The translations under genes were made by a program, and so were the position numbers. Source: Fulvia fulva (lineage: Eukaryota; Ascomycota; Dothideomycetes; Mycosphaerellales; Mycosphaerellaceae). Taken from it: 64,000 bases of DNA. The DNA is taken from positions 682,001-746,000 of the forward strand of contig NC_063020.1 in the NCBI RefSeq assembly GCF_020509005.1. The letters are read 5' to 3'. Position 1 is the stretch's first letter. Every line of letters begins with the position of its first letter. Positions 9,141 through 22,025 of the stretch are shown in pieces. The notes under the pieces are model-generated. The model ran no database searches and was not told the DNA's origin. It was given only the letters and a program-made list of their open reading frames with translations.

Positions 9141-12100
9141 CTAAGTCCGACCCCTCATAACCATACTCCCCAGACTCATCTGCCGTCCATGTCCACTCCC
9201 ACCAGCCTTCCCCGATTGCGGCTGTGGCTGTGGTTGCATCCCCGCCATCGCCGCCTCAGCCTGGACGAAAGCAGCAATACTCCCCGCCTCCACCTCCTTC
9301 TCCACAAAAGTCCAGTTCTCCTCCGACAGATCCTCCCCAGCACTCTGGCTCGCCACACTCCCCTGCCTGCCCCCAATCTTAACCAAGCTCCTGGCATAGT
9401 CCATATTACGGTAGATGGTATCAATCGCCGTCCTCACCCCATCCTCACCCCGAATCTGCTCCCCAATACTCGCCGCCTTCCCCCGCATGCGAGCATCATG
9501 CGTCGCAATCCAGAGCGCCTTCCCAAGCTGGTTGGCCGTGACCTTCTTAAGGTTCATGCCCACGCCCAGGTCCTCGACACGGGTTGCGAAGAAGAATTGG
9601 TCGCCGAAAAAGGGCTTGATGATGGTGGGAACGCCGGCGCGGAGACTTGCGCCTGTGGTGCCGGCGCCGCCGTGGTGGACTACGGCGTCTACTTGTTTGA
9701 AGAGCCAGTCGTGGGGGGCGGAGCGGATTTGGTGGATACAGGGTGGGACTTCGATGGGTGGGAGGGCTTTTTGGGCTTCTGTTTCGAAGCGGTCGGACCA
9801 GCCTTTGGAGAGGATGCAGCGGACGTCGGCTTTGAGGACTGCGTCGATGATTTGCTGCTCTAGGAGTCGCGAGTCGGAGACTGTAACGGAGCCGAAACCG
9901 ATGTAGACGAGTTTTTGGCCGTCTTCTCTCGCTTTGTTGATGAAATTCGCCAGATCCTCCGGTGGCTGCCAGTCATCGCCCTCGTCCAGGAACCAGTATC
10001 CAGTGACCTTGATCCAATCGCTAAAGTCGAGCGGCGGCGCAACGACGCTTGGCGAGAAGTTGTACATGAAAGGCACCTTGTTCTGCTGTAGGCGATCCAT
10101 GCTGGTGGGACCTATACCCAACATTTTGCCTCGCCAGCGGTTGATTTGCCCGGAGATGAGCGCCCAAAACATGTTGTCGAAGAAGGTGTATGACATGTAA
10201 TTGTACCCCCCACCCATCTTCGAACCAGGGGTGGCGAAGGCATGTGGGTAAGCACGGGTCCTAGTCCAAGGCATGGTGAACGCGCGGAAATATGGTATCT
10301 CCAACGCCTCAGCAATGTGAATACCACACATAGCTGACGGGCTTTCGATGAGCAACTCGGAACCTTTGCAAGCTTCCCAGGCGGACTTCAGTAGGTCGTC
10401 GAGCCAGGGTCGGAAAGTAGAGTTCGCCTCATACACAAATGATGGCGTGAAGAGGCCTTTATCGACGCACATGCGCATGAGCTCGGCCGGATCACCGCCA
10501 ACTTCTGCAAACTCGATACCGTGTCGCTCCACCCATGGCTTGAACTCTTTATGTGTAGCGATCCTCGGCTTATGCCCCTCCGCAAGTAGTCCCTTGCAAA
10601 GGGCAATGTACGGCTGAACATCACCTCTCGAACCGATACTCAAGCACGTAATCTTCATGGATTCTTTCGGCTTGAACTCCAGTATCGAAGCGCTCGGATC
10701 GTCGAACAGAATAGGTGGCGCATCGGGATCACTCAAGCTAGAAGTCAACTGCAAGTCATGGTCAGCACTTCCATCCTTCCTCGCAGCTTGAAGCAGTTCA
10801 TTCTCGGCAGCGGCATCTTCGGCTTCCTGTTGTTCTTCCTCGGTCAGTATCATAGAAAGAGCAGCATCCTGGACAGTTTCCAGGTTACGCAGCACAGTAA
10901 CAGCAGCATCATCACGAAGTTCGACCGAGGGAAAGTCGAAGAAAAGCTCCTCGTAGCCCTTGATAACCAGAACCATCCCAGGGTATCCCCAGCGAAAGCC
11001 TCTCTGCTTCTGCACATTGATGATATCCTTGTACGGAATCATAATCTTGGTCTTCATGCCGTACAACAAGCTGCGGAAGCAGAAACGGCGAGTGCCCATG
11101 TAGATCTTGCCGTAGACCGGGATGGTCTTGTGTAGCCAGGCGTAGAACGTGGAGACCAGCTTCTCGGAGATCGGCAAGCCGAAGTGTGCTTGGAAGCGGC
11201 GCTCGTGTTCCGCAACGTCCACTTCCTGCTCCGGGTCTTGTATGCTGTCGTCGGGAGCGAGACCCTCCGTGTCCTTGTAGTGTCGCTTGCCACCGGCAAT
11301 GGCGTCGGACCAGTTCGACAGCGTCGTCTTAGGGCTGCTGCTGAGGTACGACCCCATGCGCTTGCTAGAAGAGCGAACCATGCCGGCTACAGTAATAGCA
11401 TGCTGTAATGGCGTCGATATGCCACGAACTAATCGCCCAGGAGCGGCCGCATCAGCGGGTTGCAGCTTCTCTGCCTCTAAGGTTCGACCCGATCCACCAC
11501 TTTCAGTCCGCTTGAACTCAGGTCTATGGTCCGTCTGCTGTCGAGAAGGCGGCTGAACACGCACACGCTCTGTACTTGATTCTCGAGACGAGTGCTGTGA
11601 TTCTCTACGTAGCCTCTCAACCGTCCAGCCAGACACTGTACGCCGAGGTTGTGGCATGCGAAGTGTAGGTCCGCGGAATACGCCATCATCTGCAAGCATT
11701 GTGCTTGCAGTCATGTTCGCCTGCATCGTCTCTTCGTCAACAGAAGAGTCGGTCGGCTGCTCCGATGAGGTGACGAAGCTTTCCATTGACTCATCGATCC
11801 TCGGCGACAAGGGCGACTTCGATGCGCTGCGGACGCCATATATGCCTCGACTTTCCGCACTGACGCTTCTCCTGCCTCTGTCAAAGCTCGTGCGTCTATT
11901 GCCGTCAAGACTAGGTCTCGTCATGTCAATGCTTGGTCTCTGTCCTTCACTGCTGATCCTTGGGCTGCCACGTCCAGATAGTGGCGACAACGTCGAGCGC
12001 ACCGGCTCCTGTATTGGTCGTGGTGACGACCTGGCATTAGGCGACTGGTCGAACGTCGGTGGCGAGCGCACTCTCGAAAGCGGGCTCATAGCGTTGTCCT

Positions 12101-13529
12101 CAGCCAGCGCTTTCTTGGCATCATTGCCTTCGGTCAGAATGGTCAGCATATTCAACGCCTCCTTGCCGAGGCTGAAGAAGGTGAAGAAGTATTCGTCAGT
12201 GGCAAAAGTCTCATCGTCCGCAATGACAGTGATCTTGATAGTCTCAGCAAAGTCAACCATGCTCGCTTCCTCCACATCGACCACGTTCTCGATGGGCAAC
12301 GATATCTTGACTGCATCTCCATCGTTGTGACTCCTGAAGATGACCTTTTGAAGTTGCTTCACCCACTCTCGCGCAGATTCAGCAGTGTCAGCTTTGTAGA
12401 GGTACACTCTGTCCTGTGTTGTGATTGTGAACTCTGTGTAATCCTTCCCAACTCCGCCAGTGACATCTGCAGTGATGGCGTACCGCAAGTCGACGACTCC
12501 AAGCGGTGAGTATGGGTCCGCGGAGCTCTTGTAGTATGAGAAGATGTCGCCCTTCAACACGAACCAGTACCGCCGATATCGATAGCTGTGCTTTCCTTGC
12601 TTGCCCAAGTGTCCCGTCTTTGCGACGGCATTAGTTCTCTTCTGCAGGTAGCTGTAGAAGCAGACATGCTTCTGTGTGATGTACATGTATCCTTGAAGTA
12701 AGACATTCTGCAGATACCAGCAAGGATACTCCGACACAACTTCTTCCGGTTCTTTGAACTGGAATATGTTGGCAATGACTTGCGGTAGCGTCTTTGGTGA
12801 TCTGTCTTTGCTGGCATCTTCAGACTTGCCCTCTCTGCTCCTCCGTCCTTCTAACGAGGTCCTTGACGAGTCCATATCTGCCTTGGCCATGGCTTGGAGC
12901 TTGCGATCCAGTATCGGTGCATCCGACCTTACTGAAATCGGCCGTGCGTCTTCAACCGCTTCCTCCTTCCGCGGAGGCAGAAACTGTGACTGTGACATGG
13001 GATCTGGCACATTCGAATCCGCTCGCTCTCTAATCGGCTTGAGAAAGCTCCGCACCAGCTTGTTCTCACTCAACTTCCGCCGATGTCGCTTCTCCTCGCC
13101 CTTCTCTTTCTTGCCGTCACTGCTCTTCTTCCGTTCATGCTGCTTGGGCGTTGTTCTGCCACTGCCACTCGGACTTGGCCTCGCAGTGTCCTCGCTCCTC
13201 TTACGCTTCACCTCCTCGTCCTCGCCCTCACTTTCGCTGCCACTCTCTTGCTGAAATCGCAGCTTTGCTTTGCTCTGTGTTGCAGCTAGCACGCCATACA
13301 TGCTCTGTTGGGCGAACATGGCGCCATCTTGTCCAGCCACGCCAGTTCCATCGTCCACATCTTCATCGTCGTCACTCTTGAATCGATCAGGCAAGTCCAT
13401 AGCAGCTGTCGATGGTCCAGCACTTCGTTCCCGACTCCGCACTTTGGCGAGCTTGATACTGCCGAAGCGTGTCTTGAAGCCACCAGAGCTGCGTCGCCGG
13501 TCGAGCAGTATGGAAGATTGCGACGCCAT
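9141..13529 (-). CDS. atg26: Sterol 3-beta-glucosyltransferase (ATG26/UGT51 type)
   Basis: Intronless, 1,462 aa from the ATG at 13529 (MASQSSILLDRRRSS); the frame stays open a further 50 codons upstream without a good context. It transfers glucose from UDP-glucose to the 3-OH of ergosterol. Domains: disordered acidic and basic N-terminus (1-240), first GRAM about 245-300 (PQVIANIFQF), PH about 305-400 (RRYWFVLKGD, ending AREWVKQLQ), a Ser/Arg-rich linker to about 770, second GRAM about 775-890 (HFGLPISEKLVSTFYAWLHK), then a GT28-type catalytic region from about 958 (SIGSRGDVQPYIALCKGL) with the donor-binding HHGGAGTTGASLRAGVP at about 1285. This order matches fungal ATG26, which in some species is needed for pexophagy. 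It is longer than yeast Ugt51 because of the linkers. Confidence 0.93.
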   Translation of the reverse strand: MASQSSILLDRRRSSGGFKTRFGSIKLAKVRSRERSAGPSTAAMDLPDRFKSDDDEDVDDGTGVAGQDGAMFAQQSMYGVLAATQSKAKLRFQQESGSESEGEDEEVKRKRSEDTARPSPSGSGRTTPKQHERKKSSDGKKEKGEEKRHRRKLSENKLVRSFLKPIRERADSNVPDPMSQSQFLPPRKEEAVEDARPISVRSDAPILDRKLQAMAKADMDSSRTSLEGRRSREGKSEDASKDRSPKTLPQVIANIFQFKEPEEVVSEYPCWYLQNVLLQGYMYITQKHVCFYSYLQKRTNAVAKTGHLGKQGKHSYRYRRYWFVLKGDIFSYYKSSADPYSPLGVVDLRYAITADVTGGVGKDYTEFTITTQDRVYLYKADTAESAREWVKQLQKVIFRSHNDGDAVKISLPIENVVDVEEASMVDFAETIKITVIADDETFATDEYFFTFFSLGKEALNMLTILTEGNDAKKALAEDNAMSPLSRVRSPPTFDQSPNARSSPRPIQEPVRSTLSPLSGRGSPRISSEGQRPSIDMTRPSLDGNRRTSFDRGRRSVSAESRGIYGVRSASKSPLSPRIDESMESFVTSSEQPTDSSVDEETMQANMTASTMLADDGVFRGPTLRMPQPRRTVSGWTVERLRRESQHSSRESSTERVRVQPPSRQQTDHRPEFKRTESGGSGRTLEAEKLQPADAAAPGRLVRGISTPLQHAITVAGMVRSSSKRMGSYLSSSPKTTLSNWSDAIAGGKRHYKDTEGLAPDDSIQDPEQEVDVAEHERRFQAHFGLPISEKLVSTFYAWLHKTIPVYGKIYMGTRRFCFRSLLYGMKTKIMIPYKDIINVQKQRGFRWGYPGMVLVIKGYEELFFDFPSVELRDDAAVTVLRNLETVQDAALSMILTEEEQQEAEDAAAENELLQAARKDGSADHDLQLTSSLSDPDAPPILFDDPSASILEFKPKESMKITCLSIGSRGDVQPYIALCKGLLAEGHKPRIATHKEFKPWVERHGIEFAEVGGDPAELMRMCVDKGLFTPSFVYEANSTFRPWLDDLLKSAWEACKGSELLIESPSAMCGIHIAEALEIPYFRAFTMPWTRTRAYPHAFATPGSKMGGGYNYMSYTFFDNMFWALISGQINRWRGKMLGIGPTSMDRLQQNKVPFMYNFSPSVVAPPLDFSDWIKVTGYWFLDEGDDWQPPEDLANFINKAREDGQKLVYIGFGSVTVSDSRLLEQQIIDAVLKADVRCILSKGWSDRFETEAQKALPPIEVPPCIHQIRSAPHDWLFKQVDAVVHHGGAGTTGASLRAGVPTIIKPFFGDQFFFATRVEDLGVGMNLKKVTANQLGKALWIATHDARMRGKAASIGEQIRGEDGVRTAIDTIYRNMDYARSLVKIGGRQGSVASQSAGEDLSEENWTFVEKEVEAGSIAAFVQAEAAMAGMQPQPQPQSGKAGGSGHGRQMSLGSMVMRGRT

Positions 13530-14363
13530 GTTGGGAATCTGTATGCAAGTGAAGCAAATGTGAGGATGCAGCAAACACGTGAACGATCGTCTCACACGTG
13601 TTGCAGCCACAGGCCGGATCTGTTCACTGCGATCGGGCGAGACTGCTTGTCTACTTGCTTTGCCCGCGTATTGCTCCAACGCGTGCTGTCGTGTCTCTGC
13701 GCTGTCGACCAGCCGTGTGCAGCTCTATCGTGTCTGTACTCGGTCTCCAAGCTTAAGCGAAGCTGCCACTGCAGTACTGTGCTGTGCTGTTGCTGCACTC
13801 TACCGTCGTTGTTACCGCTGGCTCGGATCGCCAGCTACATTTTGGCCTAGGAAATCCATCAGGCTACCACATCTGCTGCCTGATGATGATGTACGATGGG
13901 AAGTGGAAGCACGATGTACTATGATGGATCGCCGTGAAAGTTGAGGTGCACGGCAAGCATGTCATTGTTAAGGTCCAACCCGGAAGGCAGATGTTCGGTA
14001 GCCGGCCGCCGAAGGGTCTCGAGCATGTGATAGATCCAGCGCGGCGGGTACAAAGCTACAAGTACAAGATAACGCGAAGCGCGGCAATCAGCACGATGCA
14101 GGAAGGAACGCGAGTGTCATGCTTGGATGTGTGTATGTTCATAATGCATTCAGCCTTCACATACAGAGATGCTACGTTAGGAAAACGCTTCCGCGCCTGT
14201 TACGGAGCTCCGACCTATTAGGTACACAGGTACAATGCAATCTAGGTCGCGACTAAGCCAACCGTCTGCCTCCCCACTAGTTTCTTCCCACGCAGTCTCT
14301 TGCGTTTCCATTACCAGTGTGCTGTCGTACACGTTGTCATGGTTTAAACAGATCTAGACCCGC
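13530..14363. other. Spacer between sterol glucosyltransferase and aspartic protease
   Basis: Upstream region of the sterol glucosyltransferase and downstream region of the protease, both on the minus strand. No coding feature was recognised. Confidence 0.5.
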
Positions 14364-15668
<1,305 letters not shown>

Positions 15669-17276
15669 GATTGCGGTTGGGTTGATGAGATGGTTGATGG
15701 GGGTTGATGGTGATGGGGTGTTGAAAGGAGGGACGATGGAGCTGTCGGAGCTGTGTCGCTATGGTTGACCAGGATACTAGGCAGCGGTAATTCTAAACGT
15801 CATTCGCGGAGAGCGGCTCACGTGTGAAACAACATGAACGCCACAACCTTGGATCTGCTGCCAACAAGCCGAGCACAACTGCTTCGATGCAAGAGACAAG
15901 ATATGGTGTTGTTACTGCCACTCGATTGATCGTCCTGATCCGATGCTTTTCACCGTGAACGTGTTTGCATGAACAGCCACCGCAATCCGGGCGGTATGGA
16001 AACATCGACACAGAAACAGCTTGCTCGCAGAAACACCAGCGCCGCAAACAGCCCTGGAGCTCCTCCATCACGCCTCCTCCATCGATATGGCGTGTCCACT
16101 ACGGTATTGGCGGGCGCATAGGCCTATCAGCTTCATGTGCCTTGCAACACATACTCCATACCGTTCTTTGCGTGTTTCTGCTCTTTGCTCCAACATCTTC
16201 TGGGCCGGCGCACCATACTTGGCAGTGTTGTTGTCTGCCAGCTCGCCAATTGCAACGCTGCACGGATGAGATGAGCTCCCTCTTTCCGGTCACAGCTCAA
16301 TCTTGTGGACCATGCTTATGTCGCGTGTGCCTCTTTTAACATTATTATCACCCATCAGCTCATCTTTCTTGCTCCTCACACGACTCTCCAGCTGGGCACG
16401 CACTTCTACATGCATTGCACCGGAATCTGGCAACCCCAAGCAGACAATGCGAGTAACGCTGTGCGGCTGAGCTGCAATGGCACAAGAACGAGCTGTCAAG
16501 GACGAGTATATCGTCCTCCAGACATGGACTCACGATTGATTACCTGCAGCTCACGAGTAGCTGAACGACATCATCATCATCATCATACAGACCAATTCTG
16601 GCTGGAACATGCTTCGACTGCGACTGACGCTCGACGATCCAGCCTATAATCGGTTTCTGAAACGCCTGCGCGGTACGACACATCGCCACGAGAGGTCAGC
16701 GAAGCCGTCGACAGAGCTCGTGGCACTGCCAGACACAACACTCTGTCGGTCTACGCGGTTCTTGCCCGGAGAATTGCGATGACGACCACTCGTATGCGCT
16801 TGTCAAGCCCGTTCCCTATTGGCTGCTCTTGGCTATGGAGGACGCCAAGCGGATGTCATCTCCAGTCCCAGGAGCAGCAGTATTTGCACCAACCCGCTGC
16901 AAGCGACGACGAGCCTCGTGTGCACCCTCCAACGAGACTTCACATAATCACCGCTGATCGCATTCAAAGCTGTGTCTGTTGACAGGCTTTGATCCATCAG
17001 GTGCTCTGTTGCGATTAGCCAACGATAAACGCCGAATCTTGCACGCCGACCATTGGCAGCATTGGCACGTGGAGCTCTGGACGGCCCTGCAATCGCAGCC
17101 ATCAGAAGAGCTCTCCCTGGGGCTCCAACTTTTTCCCAAGCGCGTCGACTGCGCCAGCACCACACCACTGCCTGACTCTCCTTAGTCGCGGCGAGCTAAT
17201 ACAGCTCCTCCCCGCCCTTTTGCGCATTCTGTACGCATGTTCTTAACATAACATCACCACACTCCCTGCTGTCACT
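15669..17276. other. Intergenic region of 1.6 kb
   Basis: ORFs of up to about 125 codons on both strands show no recognisable domain. It holds the divergent upstream regions of the protease (minus) and the glycosyltransferase (plus). The last 80 bases before 17277 are pyrimidine-rich, as is common in fungal gene leaders. A CAT microsatellite is listed separately. Confidence 0.5.
16569..16586. repeat. CAT trinucleotide microsatellite, 6 units
   Basis: Six uninterrupted CAT units in non-coding DNA. Confidence 0.9.
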
Positions 17277-19277
17277 ATGGCTAGCATGTATGCTTGGACG
17301 ACAAGATGTATTCCGGCATTCAGCTGCATGGCCTTGGGCGTCTTGCTTGTCTTTTCATTCATCATCTCTCCGTACGGCAAGGGAGAAAGTGGACATCACA
17401 ATGGCGAGGCCACGATCTCACAGAGCATACTGGCTTTCTGGACGGTATTCCTACATATCCTATCGATCATCTTCCCTCTTCGAGTCATCTGGAGCATACG
17501 AAATGTGATCACGAAGATCAGAGAATCGGCGATCGATCTGCCTATTGGTAGAGGCCGCGGGCTACCCAAGGTCAAGAGCAAGGAAGAGAAAGAGGTTATC
17601 CCAACACCGCTATTCGTCATCATATTGCCAGCATACAAGGAAGAGATGTCAACTTTGGAGGAGACTCTGAAGGTGCTCGCTTCGCACGATCAAGCTGCTG
17701 AGAGCTTCCATGTACGTCGCACAACCTGAGTATCTTCTGGATCGGGTTTGTTCTCGTAGCAACGAGCGGAACTGATTCGGAATAGGTGTACCTGGCGATG
17801 GAGGAGAAAGAGGAGAAGTCCGCCTTCAAAGCTGCCAGCTTATGCAGGACATTCGAAAGAGCATTCTACCGCATGAGCTATACTGTTCATCCAGCTGGCA
17901 TACCTGGCGAGGCGCAAGGTAAAAGTAGTAATGAAGCCTGGGCAGCTAAACAGGCCATGCGAGACTATCCAGATGATGTGCAGAAGCGTAACACTATCTT
18001 CACGGTCATGGATGGTGAGTATAGATCACACGACGACTGCAACAGGACTGACGCACACCAGCCGACACTCACCTCTCTTCCCGATACTTCACTCAAGTCC
18101 GCCGCTTCCACTTGGAGAATCCGGACACCAACGAAATTTGCATCTACGTCCCACCACTTGTGTTCGATCGCAACTTACACCATGTTCCGCTCATGGTACG
18201 AACTGCAGATCTGATGTGGGCAGGCGCCGGTATTTCAAGCTTGTACGGTGGATCTCGGATCGTTATTCCAACCTCTGTCTACTCACTCCCAATGACTCTG
18301 GTGGAGACTGTAGGAGGATGGGACACTGGCCCAGGCGCAATCGGCGAGGACATGCACATGTACCTGAAGTGCTTCTTCGCATTATCTGGAAACCTCAAAG
18401 TGCACATTGTATACGCGGCAGCAAGTCAATGCAATGTCAGCTCGGAGGCACATGGCGTCTATGGCTACTTTCTCGGACTGAAAGCTCGTTACAAGCAAGC
18501 TCTCAGGCACATGTGGGGATCCGTGGATACTGGCTACACAGTCCGCGAAACTGTCAAGATGTTTGGGAGACACAACAACGCCACGAAGGCCAATGCCAGC
18601 GTGCCGCTGAGCGCTCCGAAGTACGTTGCCATTTGGGCAGAAGAGAAAAGACGCGCAAGCTGACAATCTATAGTTCGAACTGGACCGCTTTCTATACGAG
18701 TACCGGCTTACACAAGTCGCTAGGCCATAACGGAGATTGCGACCAGCCATTGCCACCAAAGCCCGTCAATTGGTACAACCTCTACACGCTTTACCACCGC
18801 ATCTTCGAAGCCCACTTCCTCCCGATCCATCTGGCGACCATCCTGACGTGCTCGGAAATTTACAGCTTCTTCTACCCCAAATTCCTGGTCCCCACGATCC
18901 TTCATCACGCGCTGCAGCTCTCCGGCTTCTGTCGCTTAATCGGCTTCTGCAGCATGCTGACATATTTCTACCACTACGAACGGTACCACCGGCTATGCGT
19001 AGGTCTGCGGAAAGAGGAGATGCGCCGGGCAGGCCTATTGGAAGAGATGGAAGAAAACGACGGCTTCACTCCCAATGTCTTCCTATACATTGGTCTTTTC
19101 GAAGTCGCAACATTCCCCATTGGAGGTTTCGTCATGGGCGCGATACCAGCACTGCAGGCAGTGATCAGTCATTTGTTTACCGATCGTCTGACATACGTGG
19201 TCAGCTTGAAGCCGACCAAGGCACTGGCTGCCGTGAGGTCGGCGCCGTGGAAGGACATGAGCAGGATTACACCGTGA
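17277..19277 (+). CDS. Membrane family-2 glycosyltransferase
   Basis: Four exons: 17277-17711, 17786-18014, 18062-18620 and 18674-19277, giving 608 aa. Each intron has GTACGT or GTGAGT donors and TAG or CAG acceptors and keeps frame. Two hydrophobic segments lie near the N-terminus (about 12-32 and 50-75), the catalytic part follows, and further membrane segments close the protein. GT2 landmarks: IILPAYKEE at the start of the domain, DGADTHLSSRYF (DxD-type), GPGAIGEDMHMYLK (catalytic Glu-Asp) and QALRHMWG (Q..RW-like). The layout suits a processive or lipid-linked sugar transferase working at a membrane. It is not a chitin synthase, since QRRRW is absent. Donor and acceptor cannot be read from the sequence. 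Confidence 0.8.
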
Positions 19278-20565
19278 GAGTTCCCAGCAAGCATATGATA
19301 CCCCCCAACACCTATAGACGCATAGCGTTTGTTTGCATCACACGACCTTAGTCTTGGATGATTACGCAGGATATAGAAGCTAATGTGTAACCTTTTCTCC
19401 CTCAAGATCATCGTACACCACAAGCTTCACACGACCAAAGTCTAGTAGCAACAGCAAAACCACCTCAACTCAGCCTAAATCCAACAGGTCGGCACACCAT
19501 CATGCGCACCGGAGACGTATCTCGAACCTTATTCATTTCTCGCAGGATGATTGAGCGAAGGAGTTTCCTAACGGGGAATCACTACGCCCCGATTCGCAAA
19601 ACCTGCTGCCTGGAATTCCTCCCTAGAAGGGCTACGGTGACGGTTGTGAACCTGCATACGAGCTTGTCGTTCAGATGACCAATTGGAAGCGGAAATGGAA
19701 GCCACGAGCATGAATAGGCACCGACTTTGGGATAGCGCCAAGCCATATCCAGCAAGAAGGGTGAAAGTTTGGCTCACGTGGAGGGGTTTCACGTGTTGAT
19801 CGAGGGAAAGAATCGTCATGAGGATAGCCGACTTTTGCGGTGTTGGATGGAACCACGGCTTCCTATTTTATCCTGATGGGAACACGACGTTCTGGTTGTT
19901 TATGTAGCCGCCTGGTTCTGCTGCCTTGGTTGGGATGTATGTTGGTATGAAGGACTAGGTACGGGCATCTCTCGACGCCCAACAATCAGAGCTACGAGCT
20001 TTCGATGAGGGAATGGAAGACGGACTGTCTGAGGAGGAGGAACTCTAGCCCTTCCTGTCGATGATGCCACACCGATGGGATTGGGAGTCATCGGTTTCGA
20101 GAGCGCTTCATGTCCAGCACCCTGCCAGAGGAACCCGTTGGACAGCAAAGGCCATGATTTCACATGGGCATAGAGGATTAACAGTTCCGGATGCATAAAA
20201 GGAGCCATGAGAGGGGAGATAGAAGAAGGAAACCGCGAATGATATGTCCATAGATCTCGTACAGATAGAAGGACTAGGGCGCATGGAAGTTGGGTGAACG
20301 ATGTTGGAATCAAGGTGAATCTTGTGGGTCCAGCTATCTGTCCTTCAGGAGACTTCGCTTCATGGTTCCTATCCAAAGGTGTTGCGGATTACGACTGTCG
20401 ACGTATTACCTTGCTGCCGGGAGCTCTTCGACCACCTCGAAGCAGAATGTATCGCTCGCTCATGCTACCAATGCGTATATCCGCACAGACACACCAGTAA
20501 TTCCACTGCTGCTGAATCACTTCCCCAAGGTATCCGGTTACCTATTTCCCCCTGACTCGAATCCC
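19278..20565. other. Intergenic region
   Basis: No supported gene. ORFs of up to about 158 codons lack domains and overlap on both strands. Confidence 0.5.
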
Positions 20566-20955
20566 TCACTTGCAAGCAGCCTGCACAGCGGGCACAACCT
20601 CATCTACATGCACGTCAGCACCAAACCTCCATCAATCAACTAGATCTACCAACACCACAGGCAATCCCGCCAAGTCGCTGCATCTATACCAAGACCGCTT
20701 GACCTGGGGGACTATGGGAAATGACTTACTCAAAGCAACCCCCAACCCACAGCTACTAATGACACAGCTAGTACCCGCCGCCTGTATGGCATCCTTCTCC
20801 TCACACGCACAGGGGACGTCAGTCTCGGCGCAGGTCGTGGCGCTCTTGATGGCGTCTTTGATGCATTGGACTGCGCAGACGGGGACGTTGTCGAAGGCGA
20901 GGGAGACGCTCGCTAGGGCGAGGAGGGTTGTGGTTGTTGGGAGGAGGAACTTCAT
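20566..20955 (-). CDS. CFEM domain secreted protein
   Basis: Two exons, 20955-20730 and 20603-20566, separated by a 126-nt intron (donor GTAAGT, branch GCTGAC, acceptor TGTAG). The product is 87 aa. Residues 1-20 form a signal peptide (MKFLLPTTTTLLALASVSLA). The mature part is a single CFEM domain with exactly eight cysteines: VPVCAVQC, TTCAETDVPCAC, TSCVISSC and AACK at the end. The eighth cysteine comes from exon 2, which supports the splice model. The Asp of ETDVPC sits where haem-binding CFEM proteins carry their axial ligand. There is no room for a GPI signal or membrane segment, so it is probably free and secreted. CFEM proteins take part in haem and iron capture or host interaction. 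Confidence 0.85.
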
Positions 20956-21469
20956 GGCGACGGTGTTTTGGAGCTTGGTGGTGTTGGTAGTAGGTCGGTT
21001 GCTTGAATGAGTGTGAAGGAATGTAGGGAGTGGACGTAGTAGGGAAAAGGCTCCAGTGAAGTAATGTACACATTGTATTGCTTCGTAGTCCTGATCACCG
21101 CAGGGTATACCAAGCTAGTCTCAGCAAGCAAAACAACGATCAAGAAGGGACACCGGGTTCTGGTCTGAGCGCCGATACTAGTATGCAGCGGAAGTTTGCA
21201 GCGACGTCGTTCAATCAGGCTATCGTTTTTCGCTGGCTCGTTGCTAAAGGTGTTCGCTGTTCGGGGATGTGTGTTGTTTACGCGGCTTCTGTCTACGCCT
21301 GAGACATGTTGAGTTCTTGATCTTTTGCTTGGGTCTTTTGAGAGAACAAAATTGGGCCGGGTGGCAGTCGAATACTAGGCAAAGAAGAGCTACGTGGTGA
21401 GGTCTTGCTTTGGTTTGGCGTTGCTGATTGTCGTGCAGGTTTGCAACTTGAGGGGATACCGCCTTCGGT

Positions 21470-21760
21470 CTACATCTTGAACCACTCGTGCTGCAGAACA
21501 CCGGCGGCTGCAAGTCTGTCCTCCGGCGTATATTGTAGGAGCTTCCCTAGCAGGTCTGCAAAAGGGGCGATTTCATCCTCTGGAATGTCACGGTGCATGC
21601 TATCCAGAGGCTGATCACCTTCGTAATGGAGACCAGCCGCAAGAGCCTCCTCAATAGATCGAGGTTCCGACGCAATGAACGTCGCATTCCGATTCCGCCC
21701 GGCTTCTTCTTCCACTAATTTGGCAACCTTGACAGCTCTTCCTTCAGCATCCTTTCAGCA
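21470..21760 (-). pseudogene. Protein kinase C-terminal relic
   Basis: The minus-strand frame ends DLLGKLLQYTPEDRLAAAGV then LQHEWFKM and a stop. This is the last helix pair of a eukaryotic protein kinase C-lobe, with the conserved Arg of subdomain XI and the H.WF ending of SRPK-like and related fungal kinases. Going upstream the frame is closed by TGA near 21755. The neighbouring frame resumes related-looking coding (TITPEGSDSEDESC), implying a frameshift. No ATP-binding loop, HRD or DFG motif is present before the start of the divergent AIM24 gene at 22026. I read it as the remains of a truncated kinase gene. Confidence 0.5.
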
Positions 21761-22025
21761 TGAGACCATTACCTTGACAAGACTCGTCCTCAGAGTCCGA
21801 GCCCTCTGGCGTTATAGTAGCCTTTCGTTCACAAAGTCTGATCCCGGACTCGCTAGGTCGATTATGGAGTCAGCGTGAGTCACGAAGAGCATTAGCTCAC
21901 CAATTACTCGTTCAGAAGTAGCGAAGCTTTCTCGGCCGAACGTTGTTCCGCGTCTATCTGAAGCTCCAACGTCGAAACGCGATGCTTCAAGGACGATGCC
22001 GTGAACCTCGCCTCCCACCAATATC

